DNA of 52,245 bases from Candidatus Methylomirabilota bacterium (GTDB taxonomy: Bacteria > Methylomirabilota > Methylomirabilia > Rokubacteriales > CSP1-6): the NCBI GenBank assembly GCA_035709005.1, contig DASTFB010000075.1, positions 1-52,245 of the forward strand, written 5' to 3'. Below the pieces are notes generated by a model. That model was not told the origin of the DNA, did no database searches, and saw only the letters and a program-made list of their open reading frames with translations. Within the stretch, counting starts at the first letter, position 1. Every line of letters starts with the position of its first letter. The position numbers and the translations under genes are program-made. Positions 25,635 through 34,921 of the stretch are shown piece by piece.

Positions 25635-26426
25635 ATGACCGTCTCGCCCGAGATCGCGCGCCGTTATCGGGCGCTGTTCGATCTGACGGACCTGGTGGCG
25701 GTGGTGACCGGTGGCGGTGGCGGACTAGGGAGCGCGATCGCCCGCGGTCTGGCCGCCTTCGGCGCCAGGCTGGTCATCGCCGATCTCGACGGGATGCTCG
25801 CCGCGAAGGTCGCGCAGCAGATCGTTGCCGCCGGCGGCGAGGCTCGCGCCACGACGGTGGATGTGACGCGGCCGGCTGCGGTCCGGGCCCTGGCCGACGA
25901 CATCGCGGGCGCCGAGGGGCGCGCGGACATCCTCGTCAATGCCGCCGGCGTCCTGGCTCTCGCGCCGGCCGAAGAGATGTCCCTGGAGACGTGGGGTCGG
26001 GTCCTCGACGTGAACCTGACCGGGATCTTCCTCACCACCCAGGCGATCGGCTCCCTGATGCTCCGGCGGGCACGGGGCAAGATCGTCAACCTGGCCTCCG
26101 TGTCGAGCGTGGTCGCCAATCCCGGCTATGCCGCATACGCTGCCAGCAAGGGTGGGGTCGCCCAGCTCACCCGCGTGCTCGGTGTGGAGTGGTGCCGGCG
26201 GGGCGTCAACGTGAACGCCATCGGGCCTGCGATCGTGGAGACCGAGCTGACCCGGGCATACTTAGGGGACGCGACGTGGCGGGCCTCGGCCCTGGGCAAG
26301 ATCCCGATGGGCCGCTTCGGCACAGCGGACGACCTCGTGGGGGCCGCCGTCTTCCTCGCCTCGTCGGCCTCGGACTTCATGGTGGGACAGACCATCTACG
26401 TGGACGGCGGCCGCACCCTCGGTTGA
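25635..26426 (+). CDS. Short-chain dehydrogenase/reductase (FabG-like)
   Basis: A 263-residue classical SDR. NAD(P) motif VVTGGGGGLGSAIA, structural NAAG motif (LVNAAGVL), catalytic Ser in LASVSSV and Tyr-Lys in YAAYAASKGG. The C-terminal VGQTIYVDGGRTLG is typical of FabG-like members. An acidic Asp after the second strand (IADLDG) suggests NAD rather than NADP. It probably oxidises a hydroxy intermediate of the pathway encoded around it. It lies 9 bp after the TRAP permease and 24 bp before the BCCP gene. Confidence 0.88.
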   Translation: MTVSPEIARRYRALFDLTDLVAVVTGGGGGLGSAIARGLAAFGARLVIADLDGMLAAKVAQQIVAAGGEARATTVDVTRPAAVRALADDIAGAEGRADILVNAAGVLALAPAEEMSLETWGRVLDVNLTGIFLTTQAIGSLMLRRARGKIVNLASVSSVVANPGYAAYAASKGGVAQLTRVLGVEWCRRGVNVNAIGPAIVETELTRAYLGDATWRASALGKIPMGRFGTADDLVGAAVFLASSASDFMVGQTIYVDGGRTLG

Positions 26427-26450
26427 CGGAGCGCGAACGGACTCGGCGAT

Positions 26451-26939
26451 ATGGACCTGAGCTACGACGATGTCCAGGAGATCTTGAAGATCATCGACGG
26501 CTCGGCGATCGAGGAGCTCCACCTGGAGATCGGAGATTTCAAGCTCGTCGTCCGCAAACGGGGCGGGGTGGCCGAGGCTACCGGAGTCCGCTCGGTTGGG
26601 GTGGCTCGGCCCACGCCCGCGCCGGCACAGCGGGCGGCCGCCTCCCGGGACACGGCCCCGGCCGCCGTCCCCGGGGCGGCTCGCTCTCAGGCCATCGGTG
26701 TGGAGGTCAAGGCGCCGATGGTGGGGACGTTCTACCGGGCGCCGGCTCCGGGGGCGCCCCCGTTCGTCGAGGTGGGCAGTGCGGTGGCCGAGGACGCGAC
26801 GGTGTGCATCATCGAGGTCATGAAGCTGATGAATTCCATCCGGGCGGGGTGCCGCGGTCGGGTGAGCGAGATCTGCGTGGAGGACGGGGCGTTGGTGGAG
26901 TTCGGTCAGACCTTGATGGTGATCGAGCCGCTGGCGTGA
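26451..26939 (+). CDS. accB: Biotin carboxyl carrier protein (AccB type)
   Basis: A 162-residue BCCP. The N-terminus (DVQEILKIIDGSAIEELHLEIGDFKL) is the AccB helix and strand, followed by an Ala/Pro-rich linker (about residues 45-80). The biotinyl domain has VKAPMVGTFYRAPAPGAPPFVEVG and the biotinylated Lys125 in EVMKLMN. It carries CO2 from biotin carboxylase to a carboxyltransferase. Unusually, the next genes are a biotin carboxylase and a PYC/OadA-type carboxyltransferase, not AccAD, so this BCCP probably serves a 2-oxoacid carboxylase. Confidence 0.9.
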   Translation: MDLSYDDVQEILKIIDGSAIEELHLEIGDFKLVVRKRGGVAEATGVRSVGVARPTPAPAQRAAASRDTAPAAVPGAARSQAIGVEVKAPMVGTFYRAPAPGAPPFVEVGSAVAEDATVCIIEVMKLMNSIRAGCRGRVSEICVEDGALVEFGQTLMVIEPLA

Positions 26940-26958
26940 CTGATCCCGGGGGGCGGCT

Positions 26959-28311
26959 GTGAAACGCGTTCTCGTCGCCAACCGGGGGGAGATCGCCGTC
27001 CGCGTCATCCACGCGTGCCGTAGCCTGGGCCTCGAGACGGTCGCCATCTATTCGGAAGCCGATCGCGACGCGCTTCACACGCGGCTGGCCGACCGCGCGG
27101 TCTGTGTCGGCCCGCCCCCGGCGGCGGCCAGCTACCTCAACGTTTCGGCGATCCTGGCCACGGCCCGGGGTACCGGGTGCGACACCGTGCACCCCGGATA
27201 CGGATTCCTGTCCGAGAATGCGGCCTTTGCCGCGGCCTGCCTGGAGCAAGGGCTGCGCTTCGTGGGCCCGTCCCCCGAGGCCATTCGTCTGATGGGGGAC
27301 AAGCTGGAGGCCCGGCGCCTGGCCGCGGGGCTCGGGGTCCCGGTCGTGCCTGGTTCCCCGGGCCCGGTGCGCTCCGTGGAGGATGCGGCCGCGATCGGTT
27401 ACCCGCTGCTGCTCAAGGCCTCGGCGGGCGGCGGCGGACGCGGCATGCGCGTCGTACGCACGGCGGCCGAGCTCGGTTCGGCCATTGAACGGGGCGCCGG
27501 GGAGGCCCGTGCCTCCTTCGGGGACGGCACGCTCTACGCCGAGCGCTATCTCGAGCGCGTGCGGCACGTCGAGGTCCAGGTTCTCGCCGACGCCCGCGGC
27601 GGTGTCGTTCATCTCGGTGAGCGCGACTGTTCCCTGCAGCGGCGTCATCAGAAGATCCTGGAGGAGGCGCCGTCGCCGGTGTTGAGCCCGCCACTGCGAC
27701 GGGAGCTCACCGAGGCGGCGCTGCGCCTGGTCCAGGCCGTCGCCTATCAGGGCGCCGGCACCGTCGAGTTCGTGTTCGATCCGGATGCCGGGCGCTTCTA
27801 CTTCATCGAGATGAACACACGGATCCAGGTCGAGCATCCGGTGACGGAGCTGATCACCGGGCTGGATCTGGTCGCGCTCCAGCTTCGCCTGGCCGCTGGC
27901 GAGGCGCTGCCCTTGGCCCAGGCCGACGTCCGGTTCGTGGGCCACGCCATCGAGTGCCGGATCAATGCGGAGCAACCCGACAAAGGCTTCCGGCCCAACC
28001 CGGGGACCGTGACTGCCTGGGTCCCGCCCCGGGGCGCCGGCGTGCGGGTCGATACGCACGTCGAACCCGGGACGGTCGTGCCGCCCTTCTACGATTCGCT
28101 GCTGGCTAAGGTGGTTGCGCATGGCGCTGATCGCCCCGCTGCGATCGCGCGGATGCGTGAGGCCCTGGTCGCCTTCCAGGTCGGTGGGGTGTCCACCACG
28201 ATCGGGTTCCACCGCCGCCTGGTCGACCATCCCGATTTCGTGGCTGCCCGCGTGCACACCCGCTGGGTCGAGGAGGAGCTGGCGCGGGCGACCGCGACCA
28301 GGGCGACGTGA
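26959..28311 (+). CDS. accC: Biotin carboxylase subunit
   Basis: A 450-residue ATP-grasp enzyme that carboxylates biotin on BCCP with bicarbonate and ATP. It has all three domains: N-terminal VLVANRGEIAVRVI, ATP-binding KASAGGGGRGMRVVR and ERDCSLQRRHQKILEEAPSP, catalytic EMNTRIQVEHPVTELITGLD, and GHAIECRINAEQP. The length equals AccC/PycA and there is no C-terminal biotin domain. GTG 26959 starts 19 bp after accB. The stop overlaps the GTG of the carboxyltransferase (GTGA), which ties the three subunits into one complex. Confidence 0.93.
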   Translation: MKRVLVANRGEIAVRVIHACRSLGLETVAIYSEADRDALHTRLADRAVCVGPPPAAASYLNVSAILATARGTGCDTVHPGYGFLSENAAFAAACLEQGLRFVGPSPEAIRLMGDKLEARRLAAGLGVPVVPGSPGPVRSVEDAAAIGYPLLLKASAGGGGRGMRVVRTAAELGSAIERGAGEARASFGDGTLYAERYLERVRHVEVQVLADARGGVVHLGERDCSLQRRHQKILEEAPSPVLSPPLRRELTEAALRLVQAVAYQGAGTVEFVFDPDAGRFYFIEMNTRIQVEHPVTELITGLDLVALQLRLAAGEALPLAQADVRFVGHAIECRINAEQPDKGFRPNPGTVTAWVPPRGAGVRVDTHVEPGTVVPPFYDSLLAKVVAHGADRPAAIARMREALVAFQVGGVSTTIGFHRRLVDHPDFVAARVHTRWVEEELARATATRAT

Positions 28312-29753
28312 AGACCGTCAGCTTCGTCGACACCACGCTCCGCGACGCCCACCAGTCCTTATGGTCGACGCGGATGACCACGGCGATGATGCTGCCCGTG
28401 GCGCCGATCCTCGATCGTCTGGGTTTCGAGGCCATCGACCTGGTGGGCGGCGCCGTGTTCGATGTCTGCGTCCGTTACCTTCGCGAGGATCCCTGGGAAC
28501 GCATGCGGATCATGAGCGGCGTCGTCACCCGCACCCCGCTCATCGTGATGACGCGAGGCCAGAGCCTGTTCACGTTCGAGCTCTTTCCCGACGACGTCGT
28601 CGCCCTGACGGCCCGTCGGATCGCCGCCAACGGCATTCGCTACGTCACGCCCTACGACGCGCTCAACGACATGCGCAACATGATCGTTCCGGTACGCGCC
28701 TCCAAGGCGGCCGGGCTCACCGTGGCGGGGGGCGTGGTCTACACCGTGAGCCCCGTCCATACGGACGCCTACTATGCCGGCAAGGCCCGGGAGCTCGTCA
28801 CCCTCGGCGTGGACGCGGTCTTCCTCAAGGACCCTAGCGGGCTGCTGAAGCCCGAGCGGGTCCGCACGCTCATCCCGGCCCTCCGCCAGGCCGTCGGTGC
28901 GACCAGGCTCCAGCTGCACACCCACTGCCTGACCGGCCTGGGGCCGCTCTGCGCGCTGGAGGCGATCACCCACGGCGTGGATACCGTGCACACCGCCACG
29001 TCGCCGCTGGCCCACGGCGCCTCGCAGCCGCCGACGGAGTGGCTGGCGCGGAACGCGCGCCGCATCGGCTTCGACGTGCGGCTCGACGCCGACGGTCTGG
29101 CTCCGGTGGCCGACTACCTCCGGTACGTGGCCGCCCGCGAGGGCAAACCTCTGGGACGCATCGCCGAGTACGATCCGTTCCACTACGAGCACCAGGTGCC
29201 TGGCGGCATGATCTCGAACCTCCACTCCCAGCTCCGGGACATCGGCCTCTCCCACCGCCTGGACGAGATCCTGGAGGAGGCCGCCCGTGTCCGCCAGGAG
29301 CTCGGCTACCCCATCGTCGTCAGCCCCTTCGCGCAGTTCGTCATCACGCAGGCGGTCCTGAACACGGTCCAGGGCGAGCGCTACGCCACCGTGCCCGACG
29401 AGGTGCGCAAGTACGCGCTGGGTAACTACGGCGCGCTGGCCGCGCCCATCGATCCCAACGTGCTGGACCGGATCACGCGCGGTGAGGCGCCGGTCACGGC
29501 GCGTCCCGGCGACCTGCTCCCACCGGCCGTCGAGCGGGTGCGCCGCGAGCGGGGGCCGTTCGCGTCGGACGACGATTTGCTGCTGGCGGCCTTCTACAAC
29601 CCGGAGCAGTACACCAGCCTCCTGGCGGCCCGCCCTATCCGGACCGAGTATCCGGTCGATCGCACGCCGCTCCTCACGCTCCTCAAGGAACTGGCGGCCC
29701 GGCCTGACGTGCGGGCCGTGAGCCTGATCAGGAGGCCGGCGTCCGTTGCCTGA
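28308..29753 (+). CDS. Carboxyltransferase subunit, pyruvate carboxylase B / OadA / transcarboxylase 5S type
   Basis: A 481-residue HMGL-like TIM barrel plus the PYC_OADA domain. Signatures: VDTTLRDAHQSLWSTRM (metal Asp), FLKDPSGLL (the Lys that is carbamylated in relatives), LHTHCLTGLG (metal HxH) and EYDPFHYEHQVPGGMISNL. It moves carboxyl between biotin and a 2-oxoacid, most likely pyruvate/oxaloacetate. Unlike OadA or PycB it has no C-terminal biotinyl domain, so it depends on the separate BCCP, as the transcarboxylase 5S subunit does. It overlaps accC by 4 bp and the next gene by 8 bp. Confidence 0.88.
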   Translation: MKTVSFVDTTLRDAHQSLWSTRMTTAMMLPVAPILDRLGFEAIDLVGGAVFDVCVRYLREDPWERMRIMSGVVTRTPLIVMTRGQSLFTFELFPDDVVALTARRIAANGIRYVTPYDALNDMRNMIVPVRASKAAGLTVAGGVVYTVSPVHTDAYYAGKARELVTLGVDAVFLKDPSGLLKPERVRTLIPALRQAVGATRLQLHTHCLTGLGPLCALEAITHGVDTVHTATSPLAHGASQPPTEWLARNARRIGFDVRLDADGLAPVADYLRYVAAREGKPLGRIAEYDPFHYEHQVPGGMISNLHSQLRDIGLSHRLDEILEEAARVRQELGYPIVVSPFAQFVITQAVLNTVQGERYATVPDEVRKYALGNYGALAAPIDPNVLDRITRGEAPVTARPGDLLPPAVERVRRERGPFASDDDLLLAAFYNPEQYTSLLAARPIRTEYPVDRTPLLTLLKELAARPDVRAVSLIRRPASVA

Positions 29754-31900
29754 CCCGGACGACCGTCTGGAGCGCTTTTTCCGACCGCGTGCGATCGCCA
29801 TCGTCGGGGCCACGGAGGACTTCACCCGGATCAACGGGCGCCCCCTGAAATTCCTGCTCGACAAGGGCTACGCGGGGCAGATCTATCCGGTGAATCCCAA
29901 GTACTCCACGTTGGCCGGGCTGGTTTGCTACCCGAGCGTGACGGCCATCCCCGGGCCGGTCGATCTCGCCATCGTCGCCGTCCCGGCCAAAGCCGTGGCG
30001 GCGTCGGTGCAGGAGTGCGTGGCCAAGGGCGTGCCGAGCGCCGTCGTGTTCAGCTCCGGCTTCGGCGAGATGGGCGAGGAGGGACGGCGGCTCGAGGCCG
30101 AAGTGGCCGAGGCGGCACGGCGGGGCGGGCTCCGGCTCTGCGGCCCCAACACGCTCGGCTTCATGAACACCTTCGACCGGGTGCTGGCCACGTTCAGCCA
30201 GGCCGGCGAAGGCGACACGCCGCCCGGTCCGGTGGCGTTCGTCACGCAGAGCGGGGCCTTCGGCACCGCCATCGTCGCGCTCGGACGCCAGCAGGGTGTG
30301 GCCTTCGGATACTTCGTCAACAGCGGCAACGAAGCGGACCTCGGCTTCGCCGAATTGCTCGCCTGGGTCCTGGAAGATCCCCGCGTGAAGGTCGTCGCCG
30401 GCTACATCGAAGGCCTCCGTGACGGACGGCGCCTGCTCGCCGTCGCCGATCGCGCCCTGGATCTCGGCAAGCCGCTCGTGATCACCAAAGTCGGCCGCTT
30501 TGGAGCCGGAGCCCGCGCCGCCTCGTCGCATACCGGCTCGCTCGCCGGCAGCGACCGCATCTACGCCGGCGTCTTCCGACAGAAAGGAATCCTCCGCGCG
30601 CCCCAGGAGCAGACTCTCCTCGACCTGGCCGCGGCGTTCTCCACCTGCCCACTGCCGGCTGGCCGCGGGCTGGGCATCGTGACCCAGTCCGGCGGCGCCG
30701 GCGTGCTCATGGCCGACCGCGCCGAGGAGCTCGGGCTGGCCGTTCCCGAGCTCGCCTCCGAGACCCAGGCCGCCCTGAGCAAGGTCGTGCCGGCGTTCGG
30801 CGCCGTGCGGAATCCGGTGGACATCACGGCCCAGTTCATCGCCGACCCCGGACTGCTGCGGGCCTCCCTGGACCTGGTGCTCGCGGACCCCGGGGTGCAC
30901 GCGGCGATTTTCTATCTCGGGCTCATGGCCCGGTTCGCCGACCAGGTGGTCGCTAACCTGCGCGAGGCGTACGCGCGGGCCAGCAAACCGCTGATCGTGG
31001 CCTGGGTCGCCGCGCCCGAGGCTGCCCGCGCGGCGCTCCGCGAGGCCGGGATCTGTATGCTGCCGAGCGCGACCCGAGCGGTGGACGCGGTGCACGGCCT
31101 CGTCGAGTTCGCCGAGCGTCGGCGGCGACGGCTCGGCGGCGCGCGCGCCGCCCACCAGCCGCCGTCGGCATCCGGGCGGGCCGCCCTGCAGCGCGCGCTG
31201 GCCGGCGCGCGAGCGGCCGGCGCGCGTGTGCTGGGCGCTCTGGAAGCGTTCGAGCTGCTCGCCGCCTACGGGGTGCCGGTGGCCCGGGCCCATCTGGTCA
31301 CGTCGGCGGACGGAGCGGCGCGCGCGCTCCAGGAGCTTGGTGGGCGCGTCGCGCTCAAAGTGGAGTCGGCGGACCTCGTCCACAAGACGGAGGCCGACGC
31401 GATCCGACTCGACGTGACGGACCCCGAGGCAGCCTGCCGGGCGTTCGACGAGGTCATGGCTAACGCTCGCCGGCATCGACCGGGCCGCTATCCGCGGGGT
31501 GCTGGTGCAGGAGATGGCCTCGGGCGGCATCGAAGTCGTGGTCGGCCTGCACCGCGATGCGCAGTTCGGCCCGGTCGTCATGGTCGGCCTGGGCGGTGTG
31601 CTGGTCGAAGCCCTGGACGATGTCGCCTTCAGAGCGGCGCCGCTCAGCCGGGAGGACGCCCGGGACATGCTCGAGAGCCTGCGCGGCAGGCGCGTGCTGG
31701 AGGGAGTACGGGGTCGGCCGCCTGCCGACGTGGAGGCTCTCATCGACGTCATCCTGGCCGTCTCCCGGCTCGGGGCCGATGCCGAGGGTCTCGTCGGCGA
31801 GCTGGATATCAACCCTCTGGTCGTGCAGCCGCGGGGGAGGGGTGCCGTGGCTGTGGACGCCCTCGTCGTCGTGAGCCCCGAGGCGCCCGCGCGGGCCTGA
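29746..31900 (+). CDS. ADP-forming acyl-CoA synthetase (alpha-beta fusion), apparent frameshift
   Basis: Acetate--CoA ligase (ADP-forming) family. The alpha part has a CoA-binding fold (AIAIVGATEDFTRINGRP), FVTQSGAFGTAI and the phospho-His region RAASSHTGSLAGSD. The beta ATP-grasp part (ELLAAYGVPVARAHLV, KVESADLVHKTEADAI) runs to DEVMANARRHRP, then the frame is lost at about 31480. The conserved continuation (IRGVLVQEMASGGIEVVVGLHRD) follows in the next frame to the stop at 31900. Removing one base of the GGG at 31480-31482 restores 717 residues, a normal length. Uncorrected, the frame runs on to 32061 with an unrelated tail. The cause is a sequencing error or a real lesion. TTG 29746 has AGGAGG upstream. 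Confidence 0.85.
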
Positions 31901-31957
31901 CGCGGGCTGTCGGCCGGCCGGCAGAATCTCCTGGGGCGGGCGCACTAGACGCGAAAC

Positions 31958-31979
31958 CCGGGCGGACGGCAACGCCCGG
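31958..31979 (+). terminator. Hairpin in the gap after the acyl-CoA synthetase
   Basis: CCGGGCG / CGCCCGG, a 7-bp perfect stem with an 8-nt loop, in the 164-bp gap 31901-32064. A second near-palindrome, CTGTCGGCCGGCCGGCAG, lies at about 31907-31924. They could end the long catabolic transcript or form the leader of the small gene at 32065. No U tract follows. Confidence 0.4.
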
Positions 31980-32064
31980 ACAATCCGCGACTTACAGCGT
32001 CGGTGCGACTCTTGCTCTTGCTTCCTGCCGGGGCGCGCGATGGCCCCGGAAGGAGCGATGAGCG

Positions 32065-32190
32065 ATGCTAGGCGATCTCGCCATCTGGCTGTCGGCCGCC
32101 GTGGGTGTCTCCGCGTCGGTGTATATCGTCGCCACCGCGACGGTGACCTTCGCGCGGTTTCTCAAGCGGCGTAGCCGCGCCCACGCCTGA
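32065..32190 (+). CDS. 41-residue single-pass small membrane protein
   Basis: A short gene with a good ribosome site (GGAAGGAG, about 10 bp before ATG 32065) and a stop 8 bp before the convergent thiolase stop. The product begins MLGDLAIW, has one hydrophobic helix (about residues 5-30: WLSAAVGVSASVYIVATATV) and a basic C-terminus (RFLKRRSRAHA), giving an N-out or hairpin-free topology with the positive end in the cytoplasm. I do not recognise a family. It could be a transporter accessory peptide or a stress-related microprotein. The clean signal-and-spacing pattern argues for a real gene. Confidence 0.55.
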   Translation: MLGDLAIWLSAAVGVSASVYIVATATVTFARFLKRRSRAHA

Positions 32191-32198
32191 CCTCACCG

Positions 32199-33386
32199 TC
32201 AGAGGCAGGCCTCGAACAGGCCCGCGGCCCCCTGACCGCCGCCCACGCACATCGTTACCACCCCGTAACGAGCGCGCCGGCGGAGCATCTCGTTGGCGAG
32301 GGTGCCAACCATCCGTGAGCCGGTCATGCCGAAGGGGTGGCCGATCGAGACGGAGCCGCCGTTGACGTTGAGCTTGTCGGGGTCGAGCCCCAACCGGTCG
32401 CGGCAGTAGACGACCTGCGAGGCGAACGCCTCGTTCAGCTCCCACACCCCGATGTCATCGATCTTGAGCCCGTGACGGCCGAGCAGCTTGGGCACCGCGA
32501 AGACCGGCCCGATGCCCATCTCGTCCGGCTGGCAGGCGGCGAGCGCGAAGCCCCGGAAGACGAGCTTGGGTCGGATGCCGAGGGCTTCGGCCCGCCGGCG
32601 CTCCATCAGGAGCGTGGCCGAGGCGCCGTCGGACAGTTGGGATGAATTGCCCGCGGTGACCGAGCCCTGGCCGCTCGCCTTGTCGAAGTGCGGTGGCAGG
32701 GCCAGGAGGCCCTCCAGCGTCGTATCCGGCCGGTTGCATTCGTCGCGGTCGACGTAGTGCTCCTCCTGGCCGACGATCTCACCGCTCTTCTTATCAGTGA
32801 TGCCGCGCGTCACCTGCATGGGCGCCAGCTCTTCTTTGAAGAACCCCTCCTGCTGGGCACGGGCCGTCCGCTGCTGAGAGAGCAGCGCGTACTCGTCCTG
32901 GGCGCGTCGGCTGATCCCGTAACGCTTGGCCACGACCTCCGCGGTGTCTCCCATGACCATGTACAGCCCGGGATAATGCTCCTTGACCCAGGGATTCGGA
33001 TTGTTGTCCCGCTGCATCATGGTGATCGATTCCACACCGCCCCCGATGGCGGCCTCGGCGCTTTCGTTGATGATGAGGTGCGCCGCCATGGCGATGGCCT
33101 GCAAGCCCGACGAGCAGAAGCGGTTGACCGTGGTGCCCGGCGTGGTCACCGGCAGGCCCGCGCGCAGCGCGGCCACGCGGGCGATATTGTGGCCCTGCGG
33201 GCCGTGGGGCTGCCCGCAGCCGAGGATGACGTCCTCGATGGCGCCCGGGTCCAGCTGGGGCGCTTTGCCGAGCACGTCGCGGATGACGTGCGCGGCTAGC
33301 TCATCGGGGCGCGTGAGGTTGAAGGAGCCGCGGAACGACTTGGCCAGGGGCGTGCGGGAGCTGGCGACGACGACGGCTTCTCGCAT
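32199..33386 (-). CDS. Thiolase (acetyl-CoA acetyltransferase / 3-ketoacyl-CoA thiolase)
   Basis: A 395-residue thiolase with all catalytic residues: the acyl-accepting Cys in VNRFCSSGLQAIAMAAH, His in GHPFGMTGSRMV, and the second Cys in TMCVGGGQGAAGLFE. NEAFA (ELNEAFASQV) is also present. It cleaves 3-ketoacyl-CoA with CoA or runs the reverse condensation. The sequence is closest in feel to FadA-type degradative thiolases. ATG 33384-33386 is chosen, 17 bp after the stop of the peptidase gene upstream on the same strand, so the two may be co-transcribed. Confidence 0.93.
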   Translation of the reverse strand: MREAVVVASSRTPLAKSFRGSFNLTRPDELAAHVIRDVLGKAPQLDPGAIEDVILGCGQPHGPQGHNIARVAALRAGLPVTTPGTTVNRFCSSGLQAIAMAAHLIINESAEAAIGGGVESITMMQRDNNPNPWVKEHYPGLYMVMGDTAEVVAKRYGISRRAQDEYALLSQQRTARAQQEGFFKEELAPMQVTRGITDKKSGEIVGQEEHYVDRDECNRPDTTLEGLLALPPHFDKASGQGSVTAGNSSQLSDGASATLLMERRRAEALGIRPKLVFRGFALAACQPDEMGIGPVFAVPKLLGRHGLKIDDIGVWELNEAFASQVVYCRDRLGLDPDKLNVNGGSVSIGHPFGMTGSRMVGTLANEMLRRRARYGVVTMCVGGGQGAAGLFEACL

Positions 33387-33403
33387 GGCGAGTCCTTTCC
33401 TGG

Positions 33404-34879
33404 TCAGGGACGCTTGACGTAACGGGGCGTCTCGGCCCACGTGCGCTCGATCTCGTCGACGGTCTTGGGCGTACCGGCGGTGAGGAGGTCGCAGCCCTCG
33501 GGGGTGACGAGCACGTCGTCCTCGATGCGGACGCCGATGCCGCGAAACTCCCGGGGCACGGGGTGGACCACCGTCTCGGCGCGGGCCCGCTCCTCCTCCT
33601 CCAGGCGCCTGGCAGCGGCAGTGCCCAGCCGATAACGGCGCTCCCACATCTCCTGCTCGCTGTACTCGCGCAGGAAAAACGTGGCGCTCTCCCGCTCGGG
33701 ATCGAAATAGAGCCCGGGCTCCACGGTGAGCACCATCCCCGGCTCGAGCCGCCGCGAGCGACCCTCCGCGCGATAGTCACCCACGTCGTGCACGTCCATG
33801 CCTAGCCAGTGGCCGGTGCCGTGCATGAAGAATTCCCGATAGTGGTGCATGGCCAGCGACTCTTCCACGCTGCGGGGCAGCAGCCCCAGCCCCACCAGGC
33901 CCTCGGTGAGCACCCGCCGGGCCGCGTCGTGGACTCCTTCCACGGTCTGGCCCGGCCGGGCAGCGGCGATCGCGGCGAGCTGGGCTTGCAGCACGAGCTC
34001 GTAGATCGTGCGCTGGCTCCCGGTGAACCGCCCCGACGCGGGAAAGGTGCGGGTGATGTCGGAGGCGTGATAGCCGTACTCGCAGCCGGCGTCGATGAGC
34101 ACCAGGTCGCCCTCGGCGAGGCGCCGCGTGTTCTCGTGATAGTGCAGGATGCAGGCGTTCGGGCCCGAGGCCACGATCGACGGATAGGCGTTGCGCGGCG
34201 AGCCGTGCGAGCGGAACACGAACTCCAGCGCGGCCTGCAGCTGATACTCGAACAGGCCGGGCGCGGCTACCCGCATTGCCTCGCTATGGGCCTCCCGGCT
34301 GATGGCGCAGGCCTGGCGTTGCCAGGCCAGCTCGGCCGGTGAACGCCGGAGCCGCATCTCGTGCAGGATGGGGCCGGGGTCCTCGATGCGGATCGGGGTG
34401 GGAAAACCGCGGGTCCGGGCCAGCCGCAGCTCGGAGACCAGTCGAGTGATCCGCGCGTCGTGGGCCGGGTTGCCGAGCCGGTAGTAGAGGACGGGTCGCT
34501 CCAGAGCCCACTCGCGGAGCTTCTCGTCGAGCTGGGCGATCGGGTAGGCCGTATCCGCCCCGTAGGTCGCGATGGCGCCCTCCACGCCGGCGCGGCGGCC
34601 GTTCCAGATCTCCATCTCGCGATCACGGGGGCGAACGAACAGGACGAAACGCTCCTTGCTGTGGCCGGGGTTCACCACGGCCACCGCATCGGGCTCGTCG
34701 AACCCCGTCAGGAAGAAGAAATCGGAGTACTGGCGGAACTCGTACGCGACGTCGCCGTTGCGCGGGGTTTCCTGAGCCCCTGGCAGGATGGCCAGGGCGT
34801 CGCCGATCGCGTCGGCGAAGCGCTGCCGCCGGTCGAGAAACTGGCCCAGATCGAAGGTCACGTGGCAATGGTACGCCAT
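33404..34879 (-). CDS. pepP: Xaa-Pro aminopeptidase (M24B metallopeptidase)
   Basis: A 491-residue aminopeptidase P. The N-terminal AMP_N domain (DVAYEFRQYSDFFFLTGFDEPDAVAVV) is followed by the pita-bread M24 domain with five metal ligands: two Asp in LIDAGCEYGYHASDITRTFP, His in HGTGHWLGMDVHDVG, Glu in LTVEPGLYF and Glu in RIEDDVLVT. It removes N-terminal residues before proline and needs Mn2+. The start is ATG 34877 or, more family-like, GTG 34859-34861 (VTFDLGQFLDRRQRF). It is divergent from nudC with only about 42 bp between starts. Confidence 0.92.
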   Translation of the reverse strand: MAYHCHVTFDLGQFLDRRQRFADAIGDALAILPGAQETPRNGDVAYEFRQYSDFFFLTGFDEPDAVAVVNPGHSKERFVLFVRPRDREMEIWNGRRAGVEGAIATYGADTAYPIAQLDEKLREWALERPVLYYRLGNPAHDARITRLVSELRLARTRGFPTPIRIEDPGPILHEMRLRRSPAELAWQRQACAISREAHSEAMRVAAPGLFEYQLQAALEFVFRSHGSPRNAYPSIVASGPNACILHYHENTRRLAEGDLVLIDAGCEYGYHASDITRTFPASGRFTGSQRTIYELVLQAQLAAIAAARPGQTVEGVHDAARRVLTEGLVGLGLLPRSVEESLAMHHYREFFMHGTGHWLGMDVHDVGDYRAEGRSRRLEPGMVLTVEPGLYFDPERESATFFLREYSEQEMWERRYRLGTAAARRLEEEERARAETVVHPVPREFRGIGVRIEDDVLVTPEGCDLLTAGTPKTVDEIERTWAETPRYVKRP

Positions 34880-34921
34880 CCGGCGTTTCCGCACATTCCT
34901 GATATCATCGCCCTGCCGCTC

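Noticed and set aside
31901-32064. Riboswitch in the leader of the small membrane gene
   Set aside because: Compared by eye with common classes (TPP, cobalamin, glycine, fluoride, c-di-GMP, guanidine-II) and none of their conserved cores is present.
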